Origin: Streptomyces sp. WAC05374
GTDB taxonomy: Bacteria; Actinomycetota; Actinomycetes; Streptomycetales; Streptomycetaceae
Direction of reading: 5' to 3'
NCBI RefSeq assembly: GCF_004353505.1
Contig: NZ_SMNQ01000013.1
Span: 124,001-188,000 of the forward strand
Length of the DNA stretch: 64,000 nt
A program made the position numbers and the translations under genes. The notes under the pieces were generated by a model that saw only the letters and a program-made list of their open reading frames with translations, did not search any database and was not told where the DNA came from. Below, piece after piece: positions 49,022-62,000 of the stretch. Position 1 is the first letter of the stretch. Each line of letters starts with the position of its first letter.

Positions 49022-50551
49022 TCAGATGTCCCGGAAGATCTCGATCTGCGCGCCCACCGAGTTGAGGCGCTCCGCCAGGTCCTCGTACCCCCGGTTGATG
49101 ACGTAGACGTTGCGCAGCACGGAGGTGCCCTCGGCGGCCATCATGGCGAGCAGGACGACCACCGCGGGGCGCAGGGCGGGCGGGCACATCATCTCGGCGG
49201 CGCGCCAGCGGGTGGGGCCCTCCACCAGGACCCGGTGCGGGTCGAGGAGCTGGAGGCGGCCACCCAGGCGGTTGAGGTCGGTGAGGTAGATGGCCCGGTT
49301 GTCGTAGACCCAGTCGTGGATGAGGGTCTGGCCCTGGGCGGACGCGGCGATGGCCGCGAAGAACGGCACGTTGTCGATGTTCAGGCCGGGGAACGGCATC
49401 GGGTGGATCTTGTCGATCGGCGCCTCCAGCTTGGAGGGCCGCACGGTCAGGTCCACCAGCCGGGTGCGGCCGTTGTCGGCGGCGTACTCGGCCGACCGGT
49501 CGTGGTCGAGGCCCATCTCCTCCAGGACCGCGAGCTCGATCTCCAGGAACTCGATCGGCACGCGACGGATCGTCAGCTCCGACTCCGTGACGACCGCCGC
49601 CGCCAGCAGGCTCATGGCCTCGACCGGGTCCTCGGAGGGGGAGTAGTCGACGTCCACGTCGATGGAGGGGATGCCGTGCACGGTCAGCGTCGTCGTGCCG
49701 ATGCCCTCGACCCGTACGCCCAGGGCCTCCAGGAAGAAGCACAGGTCCTGGACCATGTAGTTGGAGGAGGCGTTGCGGATGACGGTGACGCCGTCGTGGC
49801 GGGCGGCGGCGAGCAGCGCGTTCTCGGTCACCGTGTCGCCGCGCTCGGTCAGCACGATCGGGCGGTCCGGGGTGACCTGGCGGTCGACCTCCGCGTGGTA
49901 CAGCCCCTCGGTGGCCGTGATGTCCAGGCCGAAGCGGCGCAGGGCGATCATGTGCGGCTCGATCGTGCGCGTACCGAGGTCGCAGCCGCCCGCGTACGGG
50001 AGTTTGAACTGCCGCAGCCGGTGCAGCAGCGGGCCGAGGAACATGATGATGGACCGCGTGCGGCGCGCCGCGTCCGCGTCGATGGCCGCCATGTCGAGGT
50101 GCGCGGGCGGGACGATCTCCAGGTCCGTCCCGTCGTTGATCCAACGGGTGCGGACACCGATGGAGTTGAGGACCTCGAGCAGCCGGTAGACCTCCTCGAT
50201 CCGGGCGACCCGCCTCAGCGTGGTACGGCCCTTGTTGAGGAGCGACGCGCACAGCAGCGCGACGCACGCGTTCTTGCTCGTCTTGACGTCGATGGAGCCG
50301 GAGAGCCGGCGCCCGCCCACTACGCGCAGATGCATGGGTCCCGCGTACCCGAGTGACACGATTTCACTGTCGAGCGCCTCGCCGATCCGGGCGATCATCT
50401 CAAGGCTGATGTTCTGGTTCCCGCGCTCAATGCGGTTGACGGCGCTCTGACTTGTGGCCAGCGCCTCGGCGAGCTGCGTCTGCGTCCAGCCACGGTGCTG
50501 CCGGGCGTCACGGATGAGCTTGCCGATGCGTACGAGGTAGTCGTCTGCCAT
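49022..50551 (-). CDS. UDP-N-acetylglucosamine 1-carboxyvinyltransferase (MurA) fused to an N-terminal XRE-type HTH
   Basis: 509 residues, about 75-90 longer than ordinary MurA. Residues 5-62 are an XRE helix-turn-helix (LIRDARQHRGWTQTQLAEALATSQSAVNRIERGNQNIS). From about residue 72 the EPSP-synthase-like fold begins, with K93-N94, RSIIMFLGPLL and the PEP-binding cysteine C190 in AGGCDLGTRTIEPH. Typical MurA adds enolpyruvate to UDP-GlcNAc in peptidoglycan synthesis. This is the second, fused streptomycete paralogue (murA2-like). The HTH suggests it also binds DNA; an inverted repeat sits 12 nt before its start. Confidence 0.93.
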   Translation of the reverse strand: MADDYLVRIGKLIRDARQHRGWTQTQLAEALATSQSAVNRIERGNQNISLEMIARIGEALDSEIVSLGYAGPMHLRVVGGRRLSGSIDVKTSKNACVALLCASLLNKGRTTLRRVARIEEVYRLLEVLNSIGVRTRWINDGTDLEIVPPAHLDMAAIDADAARRTRSIIMFLGPLLHRLRQFKLPYAGGCDLGTRTIEPHMIALRRFGLDITATEGLYHAEVDRQVTPDRPIVLTERGDTVTENALLAAARHDGVTVIRNASSNYMVQDLCFFLEALGVRVEGIGTTTLTVHGIPSIDVDVDYSPSEDPVEAMSLLAAAVVTESELTIRRVPIEFLEIELAVLEEMGLDHDRSAEYAADNGRTRLVDLTVRPSKLEAPIDKIHPMPFPGLNIDNVPFFAAIAASAQGQTLIHDWVYDNRAIYLTDLNRLGGRLQLLDPHRVLVEGPTRWRAAEMMCPPALRPAVVVLLAMMAAEGTSVLRNVYVINRGYEDLAERLNSVGAQIEIFRDI

Positions 50552-50562
50552 GGGGGCAGGTT

Positions 50563-50578
50563 ATCTCAGATATGAGAT
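50563..50578 (-). promoter_or_regulatory. Inverted repeat directly upstream of the HTH-MurA gene
   Basis: ATCTCA (50563-50568) and TGAGAT (50573-50578) around GATA. With flanks it reads TTATCTC-N6-GAGAT, the same pattern as the site at 55021-55038 before aconitase. Its position 12 nt ahead of the start codon suits repression, perhaps by the protein's own HTH. Confidence 0.55.
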
Positions 50579-50601
50579 GACGCTCGCGCTGGGGTCGGCC
50601 G

Positions 50602-50958
50602 TCAGGGTGACAGGCCGTGCGCCGTCGGGTGCCGTGGCTCGTACAGCGGCAGTTCACCGCCGCTCGGCAGCCGCACCGCCGCCAGCAGCCCCCACCCCTG
50701 GTCGCTGACCGGCCGGGACACCTCGGCCCCGCGCTCGGTCAGCCTGCGCAGGGTGCCCTCGATGTCGTCGCACATCAGGGAGAACTCGTGCCGGGGCTCA
50801 CCGGGCGTCGGGTGTACGGCGACCTCGGCCGGCGGCAGCTTGAAGACGAGCCACCCGCCTCCCGCGTCGACGTGCTGGAACCCCAGGACATCCCTGAGGA
50901 ACGCCCGGTCGGCGTCGGCGTCCTTGGTGTAGAGGATGACGTGCGCGCCACTGAACAT
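50602..50958 (-). CDS. VOC (glyoxalase/bleomycin-resistance) family protein
   Basis: 118 residues from the ATG at 50958. A beta-alpha-beta-beta-beta metal-fold: AHVILYTKDADADRAFLRDVLGFQHVDAGGGWLVFKLPPAEVAVHPT, then EFSLMCDDIEGTLRRLTERGAEVSRPV and GLLAAVRLPSGGELPLYEPRH. Histidine and glutamate positions suit a metal site, but the substrate is open (antibiotic binding, dioxygenase or isomerase). It stands alone between the HTH-MurA gene and the divergent phosphatase gene. Confidence 0.87.
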   Translation of the reverse strand: MFSGAHVILYTKDADADRAFLRDVLGFQHVDAGGGWLVFKLPPAEVAVHPTPGEPRHEFSLMCDDIEGTLRRLTERGAEVSRPVSDQGWGLLAAVRLPSGGELPLYEPRHPTAHGLSP

Positions 50959-51087
50959 GCTCCGATGCTCGACGCGCCCGCCCGCCCCCGCAACCCGAAC
51001 ACCGGTCAGTTTGTCCCCTGTGTCCGTCCGGTGGGCCCTTCTGGCGAACCACCCCCGGCGCCCACCCCGGTCGATTACCGTGGCCGC

Positions 51088-51519
51088 ATGACCGCGACCT
51101 GGAACGAGGACGACCCCGGAGTGCTGCGGCTGCCCTCCGGGCGTCTGGTCAGGGGTCGCGCCCTTCGCCGTCCCCTCCCGGCCGGCGCGGCGCCCGATTA
51201 CGCCGTCCACCTGCTCGGCAAGCGGCCGGCCGACGTGCCGTGGGAGTCCCGGTGGCTGCGCTGGCCCGACTTCCGGTTGCCGGGCGACCCGGCGGAGGCC
51301 CGCGCCGTGCTGCGCGAGGCGTGGGAGCGCGCCGCCGCCGAGCGCGTCGAGGTCGCCTGCGGCGGCGGTCGCGGCCGGACGGGTACGGCCCTGGCCTGCA
51401 TCGCCGTGCTCGACGGCGTCCCGGCCGACGAAGCGGTGGAGTACGTCCGCCGGGCCTACGACCGCCACGCCGTCGAGACCCCCTGGCAGAGACGTTTCGT
51501 CCGCCGCTTCACCGGCTGA
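51088..51519 (+). CDS. Protein-tyrosine-phosphatase-like enzyme
   Basis: 143 residues. The P-loop is C91-x5-R97 followed by T98 (VACGGGRGRTGTALAC), and a WPD loop precedes it at residues 59-61 (RWPDFRLP), the general-acid position of classical and dual-specificity phosphatases. The spacing of 30 residues is short, which gives a minimal cysteine phosphatase. It could remove phosphate from proteins, inositol or nucleotides. Single gene; the convergent uvrA-like gene ends 19 bp away. Confidence 0.82.
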   Translation: MTATWNEDDPGVLRLPSGRLVRGRALRRPLPAGAAPDYAVHLLGKRPADVPWESRWLRWPDFRLPGDPAEARAVLREAWERAAAERVEVACGGGRGRTGTALACIAVLDGVPADEAVEYVRRAYDRHAVETPWQRRFVRRFTG

Positions 51520-51538
51520 CCCCCGGGCCGGCCCCCTG

Positions 51539-53935
<2,397 letters not shown>

Positions 53936-54047
53936 CCCATCTCCCTGTGTGGTGGGGCGAAGCCCGCCGTGGGGCCCGTCGTCGCCCGGCTCGATCCGCC
54001 CGGCGTCGAGCGTAATCGTGTGATCGTTCCGTAGGGGTACGTTCCGC

Positions 54048-54078
54048 GGGGCCGGGAGCCTCAGCGGCGCCCGGCCCC
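54048..54078 (-). terminator. Terminator of the AraC-VOC operon
   Basis: GGGGCCGGG (54048-54056) and CCCGGCCCC (54070-54078), with a 13-nt loop that can pair GCC with GGC. It lies downstream (leftward) of the VOC gene ending at 54095 and upstream of the uvrA-like gene. Confidence 0.6.
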
Positions 54079-54094
54079 GTATGTCCGCCAAGAC

Positions 54095-54511
54095 CTACTG
54101 CTTGCGGGGCTGGTTGAAGCGGAGCATGTTGCCCGCCGGGTCGCGGAAGGCGCAGTCACGGACGCCGTAGGGCTGGTCGATCGGCTCCTGGACCACCTCG
54201 CCGCCGGCCTCGCGGACGCGCTCGAAGGTGGCGTCGACGTCGTCCGTTGCGAAGATCACACCGCGCAGCATGCCCTTGGCGAGCAGTTCGGCCATCGCCC
54301 GGCGGTCGGCCTCGGGGGCGTGGGGGTCGGCGAGCGGCGGTTCGAGGACGATCTCCACGTCCGGCTGCGCGGGGGAGCCGACGGTCACCCAGCGCATCCC
54401 CTCGAAGGCGACGTCGTTGCGCACCTCCAGCCCGAGGGCGTCGCGGTAGAAGGCGATCGCCTTGTCATGGTCGTCGACGGCGATGAAGCACTGCGAGAGC
54501 TTGATGTCCAT
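54095..54511 (-). CDS. VOC family protein (glyoxalase-like)
   Basis: 138 residues from the ATG at 54511. Typical VOC pattern: LSQCFIAVDDHDKAIAFYRDALGLEVRNDVAFEGMRWVTVGSPAQPDVEIVLEPP, then GVIFATDDVDATFERVREAGGEVVQEP and VRDCAFRDPAGNMLRFNQPR. It is 10 bp after the AraC-type gene and surely co-transcribed, so it is probably the target function of that regulator. The pairing of an AraC regulator with this VOC subtype is common in actinomycetes. Confidence 0.9.
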   Translation of the reverse strand: MDIKLSQCFIAVDDHDKAIAFYRDALGLEVRNDVAFEGMRWVTVGSPAQPDVEIVLEPPLADPHAPEADRRAMAELLAKGMLRGVIFATDDVDATFERVREAGGEVVQEPIDQPYGVRDCAFRDPAGNMLRFNQPRKQ

Positions 54512-54521
54512 GGCGACGACG

Positions 54522-54959
54522 CTACGAGGCGGCGCCCGTTTCCGCTTCTCCATTCCTGATCGGTTCGCCGCCGCGCACCGGGCGCGTGAAGACCTTGGCG
54601 ACGCAGGGCGGGATCGCCGCGCCGGCGTCGTGGCGGCGGGCCCGGTAGGCGCTGGGGCTCTCCCCGACGAGCTCGGTGAAGCGCGAGCTGAACGACCCCA
54701 GCGAGGTACAGCCCACGGCGAAGCAGACCTCGGTCACGCTCATGTCGCCGCGCCGCAGCAGCGCCTTGGCCCGCTCCACGCGGCGGGTCATCAGATAGCC
54801 GTAGGGCGTCTCCCCATAGGCCGCGCGGAAGCTGCGGGAGAAGTGGCCGGGCGACATGAGGGCCACCTTCGCCAGCGCCGGAACGTCCAGAGGCTGCGCG
54901 TAGTCGCGGTCCATCAGGTCCCGGGCACGGCGCAGCCGCCTCAGATCCTCCAGGGTCAT
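54522..54959 (-). CDS. Short AraC-family transcriptional regulator
   Basis: 145 residues from the ATG at 54959. It is almost only the double helix-turn-helix domain: ARDLMDRDYAQPLDVPALAKVALMSPGHFSRSFRAAYGETPYGYLMTRRVERAKALL, then VTEVCFAVGCTSLGSFSSRFTELVGESPSAYRARR. No N-terminal ligand domain is present. The C-terminal tail (PPCVAKVFTRP) holds one cysteine. It leads a two-gene operon with the VOC gene. The TTATCTC-N6-GAGAT repeat lies 62-79 nt upstream and might control it as well as aconitase. Confidence 0.9.
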   Translation of the reverse strand: MTLEDLRRLRRARDLMDRDYAQPLDVPALAKVALMSPGHFSRSFRAAYGETPYGYLMTRRVERAKALLRRGDMSVTEVCFAVGCTSLGSFSSRFTELVGESPSAYRARRHDAGAAIPPCVAKVFTRPVRGGEPIRNGEAETGAAS

Positions 54960-55021
54960 GGGCCCAGCATGGCACGGCGCGGCGGGCACGCCTCGTCGCA
55001 CGGCCGGTCATGTACTAGAGT

Positions 55022-55039
55022 TATCTCGACATCGAGATA
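55022..55039. promoter_or_regulatory. TamR-like (MarR-type) operator upstream of aconitase
   Basis: TATCTCG (55022-55028) and CGAGATA (55033-55039) around ACAT. The MarR-family regulator TamR of S. coelicolor is known to control aconitase and other citrate-cycle genes through such repeats. The site lies 132 nt before acnA and 63 nt before the divergent AraC gene. Confidence 0.6.
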
Positions 55040-55084
55040 TCTGCCGAAAGACGCACCGCAGCCGCGCCAGCCGGTAAGGGTTAC

Positions 55085-55103
55085 CTAACTAAGTCTTACC
55101 TTA
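55085..55103 (-). promoter_or_regulatory. Iron box (DmdR1/IdeR-type) upstream of aconitase
   Basis: The minus strand of this 19-mer fits TWAGGTWAGSCTWACCTWA at 15 of 19 positions, with the first half nearly perfect. TTACCT also repeats at 55081 and 55096. Iron control of aconitase, an Fe-S enzyme, is biologically reasonable. Confidence 0.55.
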
Positions 55104-55170
55104 GCGGATCGGCGAGGAGCCTACGCGGCAGGATGCGGTAAGAACGCGCACATTGATGAAGGAGACTGTC

Positions 55171-57885
<2,715 letters not shown>

Positions 57886-57903
57886 CGGCAGGCCGCACGG
57901 CAC

Positions 57904-57939
57904 AAGGGCCGCACTCCCGGCGACGGGGGTGCGGCCCTT
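57904..57939 (+). terminator. Strong terminator after acnA
   Basis: Fifteen-base arms AAGGGCCGCACTCCC (57904-57918) and GGGGGTGCGGCCCTT (57925-57939), one G-U pair, six-base loop. It starts 19 nt after the acnA stop and ends ahead of the convergent DUF397 gene. Confidence 0.88.
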
Positions 57940-57961
57940 CCTTGTGCGCGAGCGGTACGGG

Positions 57962-58168
57962 TCAGAGGGCGCCGTGCCGGACGGCGGCCACGAAGGAGCC
58001 CCAGCCCGCCGACGAGAACACCAGCGTGGGGCCTTCCGGGGACTTGCTGTCGCGGACGGGCAGCACTCCGGTGAAGCCATCGGCGACCTCGACACAGCTC
58101 CCGCCGGTGCCGTCGCTGTAGGACGACTTGCGCCAGTGGGCGTTACTCAGATCGTGTGTGGTGCTCAT
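57962..58168 (-). CDS. DUF397 small regulatory protein
   Basis: 68 residues: LSNAHWRKSSYSDGTGGSCVEVADGFTGVLPVRDSKSPEGPTLVFSSAGWGSFVAAVR. This is the typical DUF397 pattern (W-x-KSSYS-x-G-x-x-CVEVA, VRDSK, P-x-L-x-F-x-x-x-W-x-x-F). The gene overlaps the upstream XRE/DUF5753 regulator by 26 nt. Such XRE-DUF397 pairs are found in many copies in streptomycetes, and some act in development, with DUF397 countering the DNA-binding partner. Confidence 0.95.
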   Translation of the reverse strand: MSTTHDLSNAHWRKSSYSDGTGGSCVEVADGFTGVLPVRDSKSPEGPTLVFSSAGWGSFVAAVRHGAL

Positions 58169-58994
58169 GGTTCGCGTAGTCCTCCGCCACCGATGCGAGC
58201 AGGTCGCGGGACGCCGACGGTGACAAGGCGGCAGCCCTTGCCAGATCGTAAGCCCGTGCGTTGTGCTCGACCAGAGCCGGATTCTCGATCAGCCGTCCGC
58301 TGCCCGCGCCCTCCGTGTACACCACGGTCGGGGAGTCGGTGAACGTCATGACGGAGACCATGCTGCCCATGAACGCCTCACTCATGGCGGAGAACGGCAG
58401 CACCTGGACCACCATCCTGGGCCGCTCCATCAGCTCGGCGATGTGCAGCAGTTGACGACCCATCGCCTGCGGTCCGCCGATCGGCGCCAGCAGTACCGCC
58501 TCGTGCAGGATCGCCCACAGCACCGGCACCGCCGGGTCCTCCAGGATCCGCTGACGGTCCATCCGCGCCCGGACCAGCTCCTCCACGTCCTCCTGCGGCG
58601 CGAACGGGTTCGCGGTGCGCGTGATGGCGCGCGCGTACTCCTCCGTCTGCAACAGACCCGGAACCAGCACCGGGGCGTACTCGCTGATGGTCTGCGCGAG
58701 GCGCTCCAGCTCCGCCGCGTCCGCGAAGTAGTCGGCGACCTTCGACGTCCGGGCCAGCCGGCACAGCCGCTGGAGGTGCTCGCCGCTGCCCAGCACGTCG
58801 TCGAGTATCCGGGACATGTCGAGCTGCGGCCGCCGCGACGCGGACTCGAACTGCCCGATGTACGAGCCGGAGCAGAAGACCTTCTCGCCGAGCTGCTCCT
58901 GCGACAGGCCCGCCCGCTCGCGCAGCCGGCGGAGCTCCGCTCCGTAGAACGCCCGCGGGTCGGTGTAGGGGTCCAGATTCTTGGGCTGAGGCAC
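58143..58994 (-). CDS. XRE-family HTH regulator with DUF5753 domain
   Basis: 283 residues from the GTG at 58994. The helix-turn-helix spans about residues 17-72 (LRRLRERAGLSQEQLGEKVFCSGSYIGQFESASRRPQLDMSRILDDVLG). The DUF5753 domain then follows: VLVPGLLQTEEYARAI, DRQRILEDPAVPVLWAILHEAVL, RQLLHIAELMERPRMVVQVLPFSA, DSPTVVYTEG. It forms a pair with the overlapping DUF397 gene and is related to WhiJ-type developmental regulators. No palindromic target is obvious in the short gap to the GH92 gene end. Confidence 0.94.
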   Translation of the reverse strand: MPQPKNLDPYTDPRAFYGAELRRLRERAGLSQEQLGEKVFCSGSYIGQFESASRRPQLDMSRILDDVLGSGEHLQRLCRLARTSKVADYFADAAELERLAQTISEYAPVLVPGLLQTEEYARAITRTANPFAPQEDVEELVRARMDRQRILEDPAVPVLWAILHEAVLLAPIGGPQAMGRQLLHIAELMERPRMVVQVLPFSAMSEAFMGSMVSVMTFTDSPTVVYTEGAGSGRLIENPALVEHNARAYDLARAAALSPSASRDLLASVAEDYANHEHHTRSE

Positions 58995-59088
58995 GTCGCC
59001 CAGCGTAGTGGCGCCGTCACGTGCCGTGGGCGGAAACGGTGGAACGGGCCCCCGGACCTCCGGAGCCCGCTCCACCCGGGAGAAACGG

Positions 59089-62000
59089 CTACCGCAGCAG
59101 CTCCACCTCCGCCAGCGTCGCCGGGGCGGCCGGCACCAGCCGGTACCGCTCGTACGCGCCCGGCCGCGCCACCGTGAACACCCGCGTCTGCCGGTCCCAG
59201 GCGAAGGACTCGCCCGACCGCCGGTCCAGGTCCGTCCACGCCGTACCGTCCCTCGAGCCCTGGAGCACCCACCCCGACGGGGCGTCACCCCGGGCCGCGG
59301 AGGTCAGCGTGTACTGCACCGCCCGCGTGCCGCCGGCCGGTACCGGCAGCTCCACCGCCTCCACCCGGGCCGCCGTCGCCGACGTGTCGTCGAACAGCTC
59401 ACCCGCGCCCGCCAGCACGTCCCGCCGGGGCGAGGGCACCGAGTCGTCCCGCGTGATGGAGACGGGCGCCGCGTTCCCGCCCGTGCCCCACGCCGACGGC
59501 TTCGGGCCCATGTCGAACTCCAGCGTCCCGCCGCGCGCGAGCAGCTCGTGCGGCAGGGCCGTCGACGTCCAGCGCTTGCCGTTGACCTTCACCCCCTGCA
59601 CATAGATGTTGCGCGCGCTGTTCTCCGGAGCCTTGACCACCAGCGTGCGGCCGTTGTCCATCCGCACGGTCGCCTTGGTGAACAGCGGCGAGCCGATCGC
59701 GTACTCCCCGCTGCCCATCACCAGCGGGTAGAAGCCGAGCGCCGAGAAGAGCCACCAGGCGGACTGCTCGCCGTTGTCCTCGTCACCGTGGTAGCCCTGC
59801 CCGATCTCGCTGCCCGTGTACAGCCGCGACAGCACCTCGCGCACCTTCTCCTGCGTCTTCCAGGGCTGCGAGGCCGCGTTGTACATGTACGTGACGTGGT
59901 GGGCGACCTGGTTGGAGTGCCCGTACATGCCCATCCGCACGTCCCGCGCCTCCGTCATCTCGTGGATGACGCTGCCGTACGAGCCGACGAACTCCGGCGA
60001 CGCGGTCTCGGGCGTCGAGAAGTACGTGTCGAGCTTCTTCGCCAGCCCCGCACGGCCGCCGTACAGATTGGCCAGGCCCCGGCTGTCCTGCGGGGCGGTG
60101 AAGGCGTACCCCCAGCCGTTGGTCTCGGTGTAGTCGTACCCCCACACCCGCGGGTCGTACGACGCCGACGGCACCCGCCACGCGCCCTTCGGGTCGCGGC
60201 CCTGGAAGAAGCCCGCCTCCTTGTCGAAGAGCGTGACGTACTGGCGCGCCCGGTTGAGGAAGTACGCCGCCTCCTCGCGGTAGCGGTCCTTGCCCGTCTT
60301 CCGGTGGAGCGCCTCCGCCATCCTCGCCAGGCCGTAGTCGTTGAGGTAGCCCTCCAGCGACCAGGACAGGCCCTCGTGGGTCGCGGTGGAGGCGTACCCC
60401 GTGAACGGGGAGGTCCCCATGCCCTTGCGCCCCACACCCGACGAGGGCGGGACCACCGTCGCGTTCTTCAGCGCCGCCTCGTACGCCGCCTCCGCGTCGA
60501 AGTCCACGCCTTTGATGTACGCGTCGGCGAACGCCACGTCGGACGACGTGCCGGTCATCAGGTCCGCGTACCCCGGCGAGGACCAGCGGGAGATCCAGCC
60601 GCCGTCCTTGTACTGCTGGACGAAGCCGTCCACCAGCTCGCCCGCCTTGCGCGGGGTGAGGAAGGAGTACGCCGGCCAGGTGGTCCGGTAGGTGTCCCAG
60701 AAGCCGTTGTTGACGTACACCTTCCCGTCGACGATCTTCGCGCCGGTGCGGGTCGGGGTGTCCGGGCCGGTCTGCGGCGAGAAGGGGCTCGCGTACCGGT
60801 CCTCGCCGTCGACCTTCTCGAAACCGGAGTTGGGGTACAGGTAGAGCCGGTACAGGTTGGAGTACAGGGTCACCAACTGGTCGCGGGTCGCGCCCTCGAC
60901 GGTCACCCGGCCGAGGATCCGGTCCCACGCGGCCTGCGCCCGTGCCCGTACCCGCTCGAAGCCCGTGCCCGCCGGGATCTCGGCAGCCAGGTTCGCCTTC
61001 GCCTGCTCCACCCCGATCAGCGACGTCGCCATGCGCAGCGTCACCGTCCGGTCCGCGCCCGCGTCGAAGCGCAGGTGGCCCTTGACGCCCGCCGAGCCGG
61101 AGCCGGTGACCGGCGCGTCGAAGACGCCGTACACGAACATCCGGGTCGCCCCGGTCGACAGGCCGCTCTTGACGTCCGAGAAGCCGGTGAACGACCGGGT
61201 CGCCGGGTCGAGCGTCAGCCCGCCCTCGTCGGTGACGTTGTCGAAGACGACCGACGCGTCCGCCCCGGGATAGCGGAACCGCATCATCGCCGCGTGGTCG
61301 GTGGGGGTGATCTCGGCCCTGATGCCGTTCTCGAACGTCACGCCGTAGTAGTGGGGCCTGGCCGTCTCGTTCTCGTGGCGGAAGGGCAGGGCACGGCGTA
61401 CGCGGTCGGTCTCCGGCGTCCCGGCCGCGGCCGAGGGCAGCAACTGGAAGGTCTGCCGGTCCCCCATCCAGGGGCTGGGCTCATGGCTGGCGCTGAACGC
61501 CTGCACCGTGGGCAGGTTGTCCGCGTTGTTGCCGCGGGCGTACTCGTACAGCCAGCTCTTGGACGCGGCATTCGTCACCGGCGTCCAGAAGTTGAAGCCA
61601 TGGGGCACGGCCGTCGCGGGGAAGGTGTTGCCGCGCGAGAACGAGCCGCTGGAGTGGGTGCCGCGGACGGTCGACGCGTAGTCCGAGGGGCGGGCGTGCC
61701 GCTCCTCGGGCGCGGCGCGCTGAATGGTCACGTCGTCGATCCAGCCCTGGAACCGCGCCGGGCCCTTGGGCGCGTCGTACGCCACCAGGACGCGGTCCAC
61801 GGTCCGGCCGGCCGCCACCGCCCCGATCCCGGCCGTCACCTGGTTCCACTGGTTGACGTAGAGCCGCTTGGCCGCGCCCTGGCCCTGGGGGGTGAGCGCC
61901 CCGCCGTGGCTGTCGGTCGCCCCCAGGTCGCTCAGCCGGGTGCCGTCGGTGAACACCAGGTCCACGGCGACGTGGGTGGCCGGGTAGTTCAGGTCCGTCT

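Noticed and set aside
55153..55170. TTG/ATG starts of aconitase before 55171
   Set aside because: The AAGGAG ribosome site lies inside that stretch, and the known aconitase N-terminus begins with the GTG at 55171.
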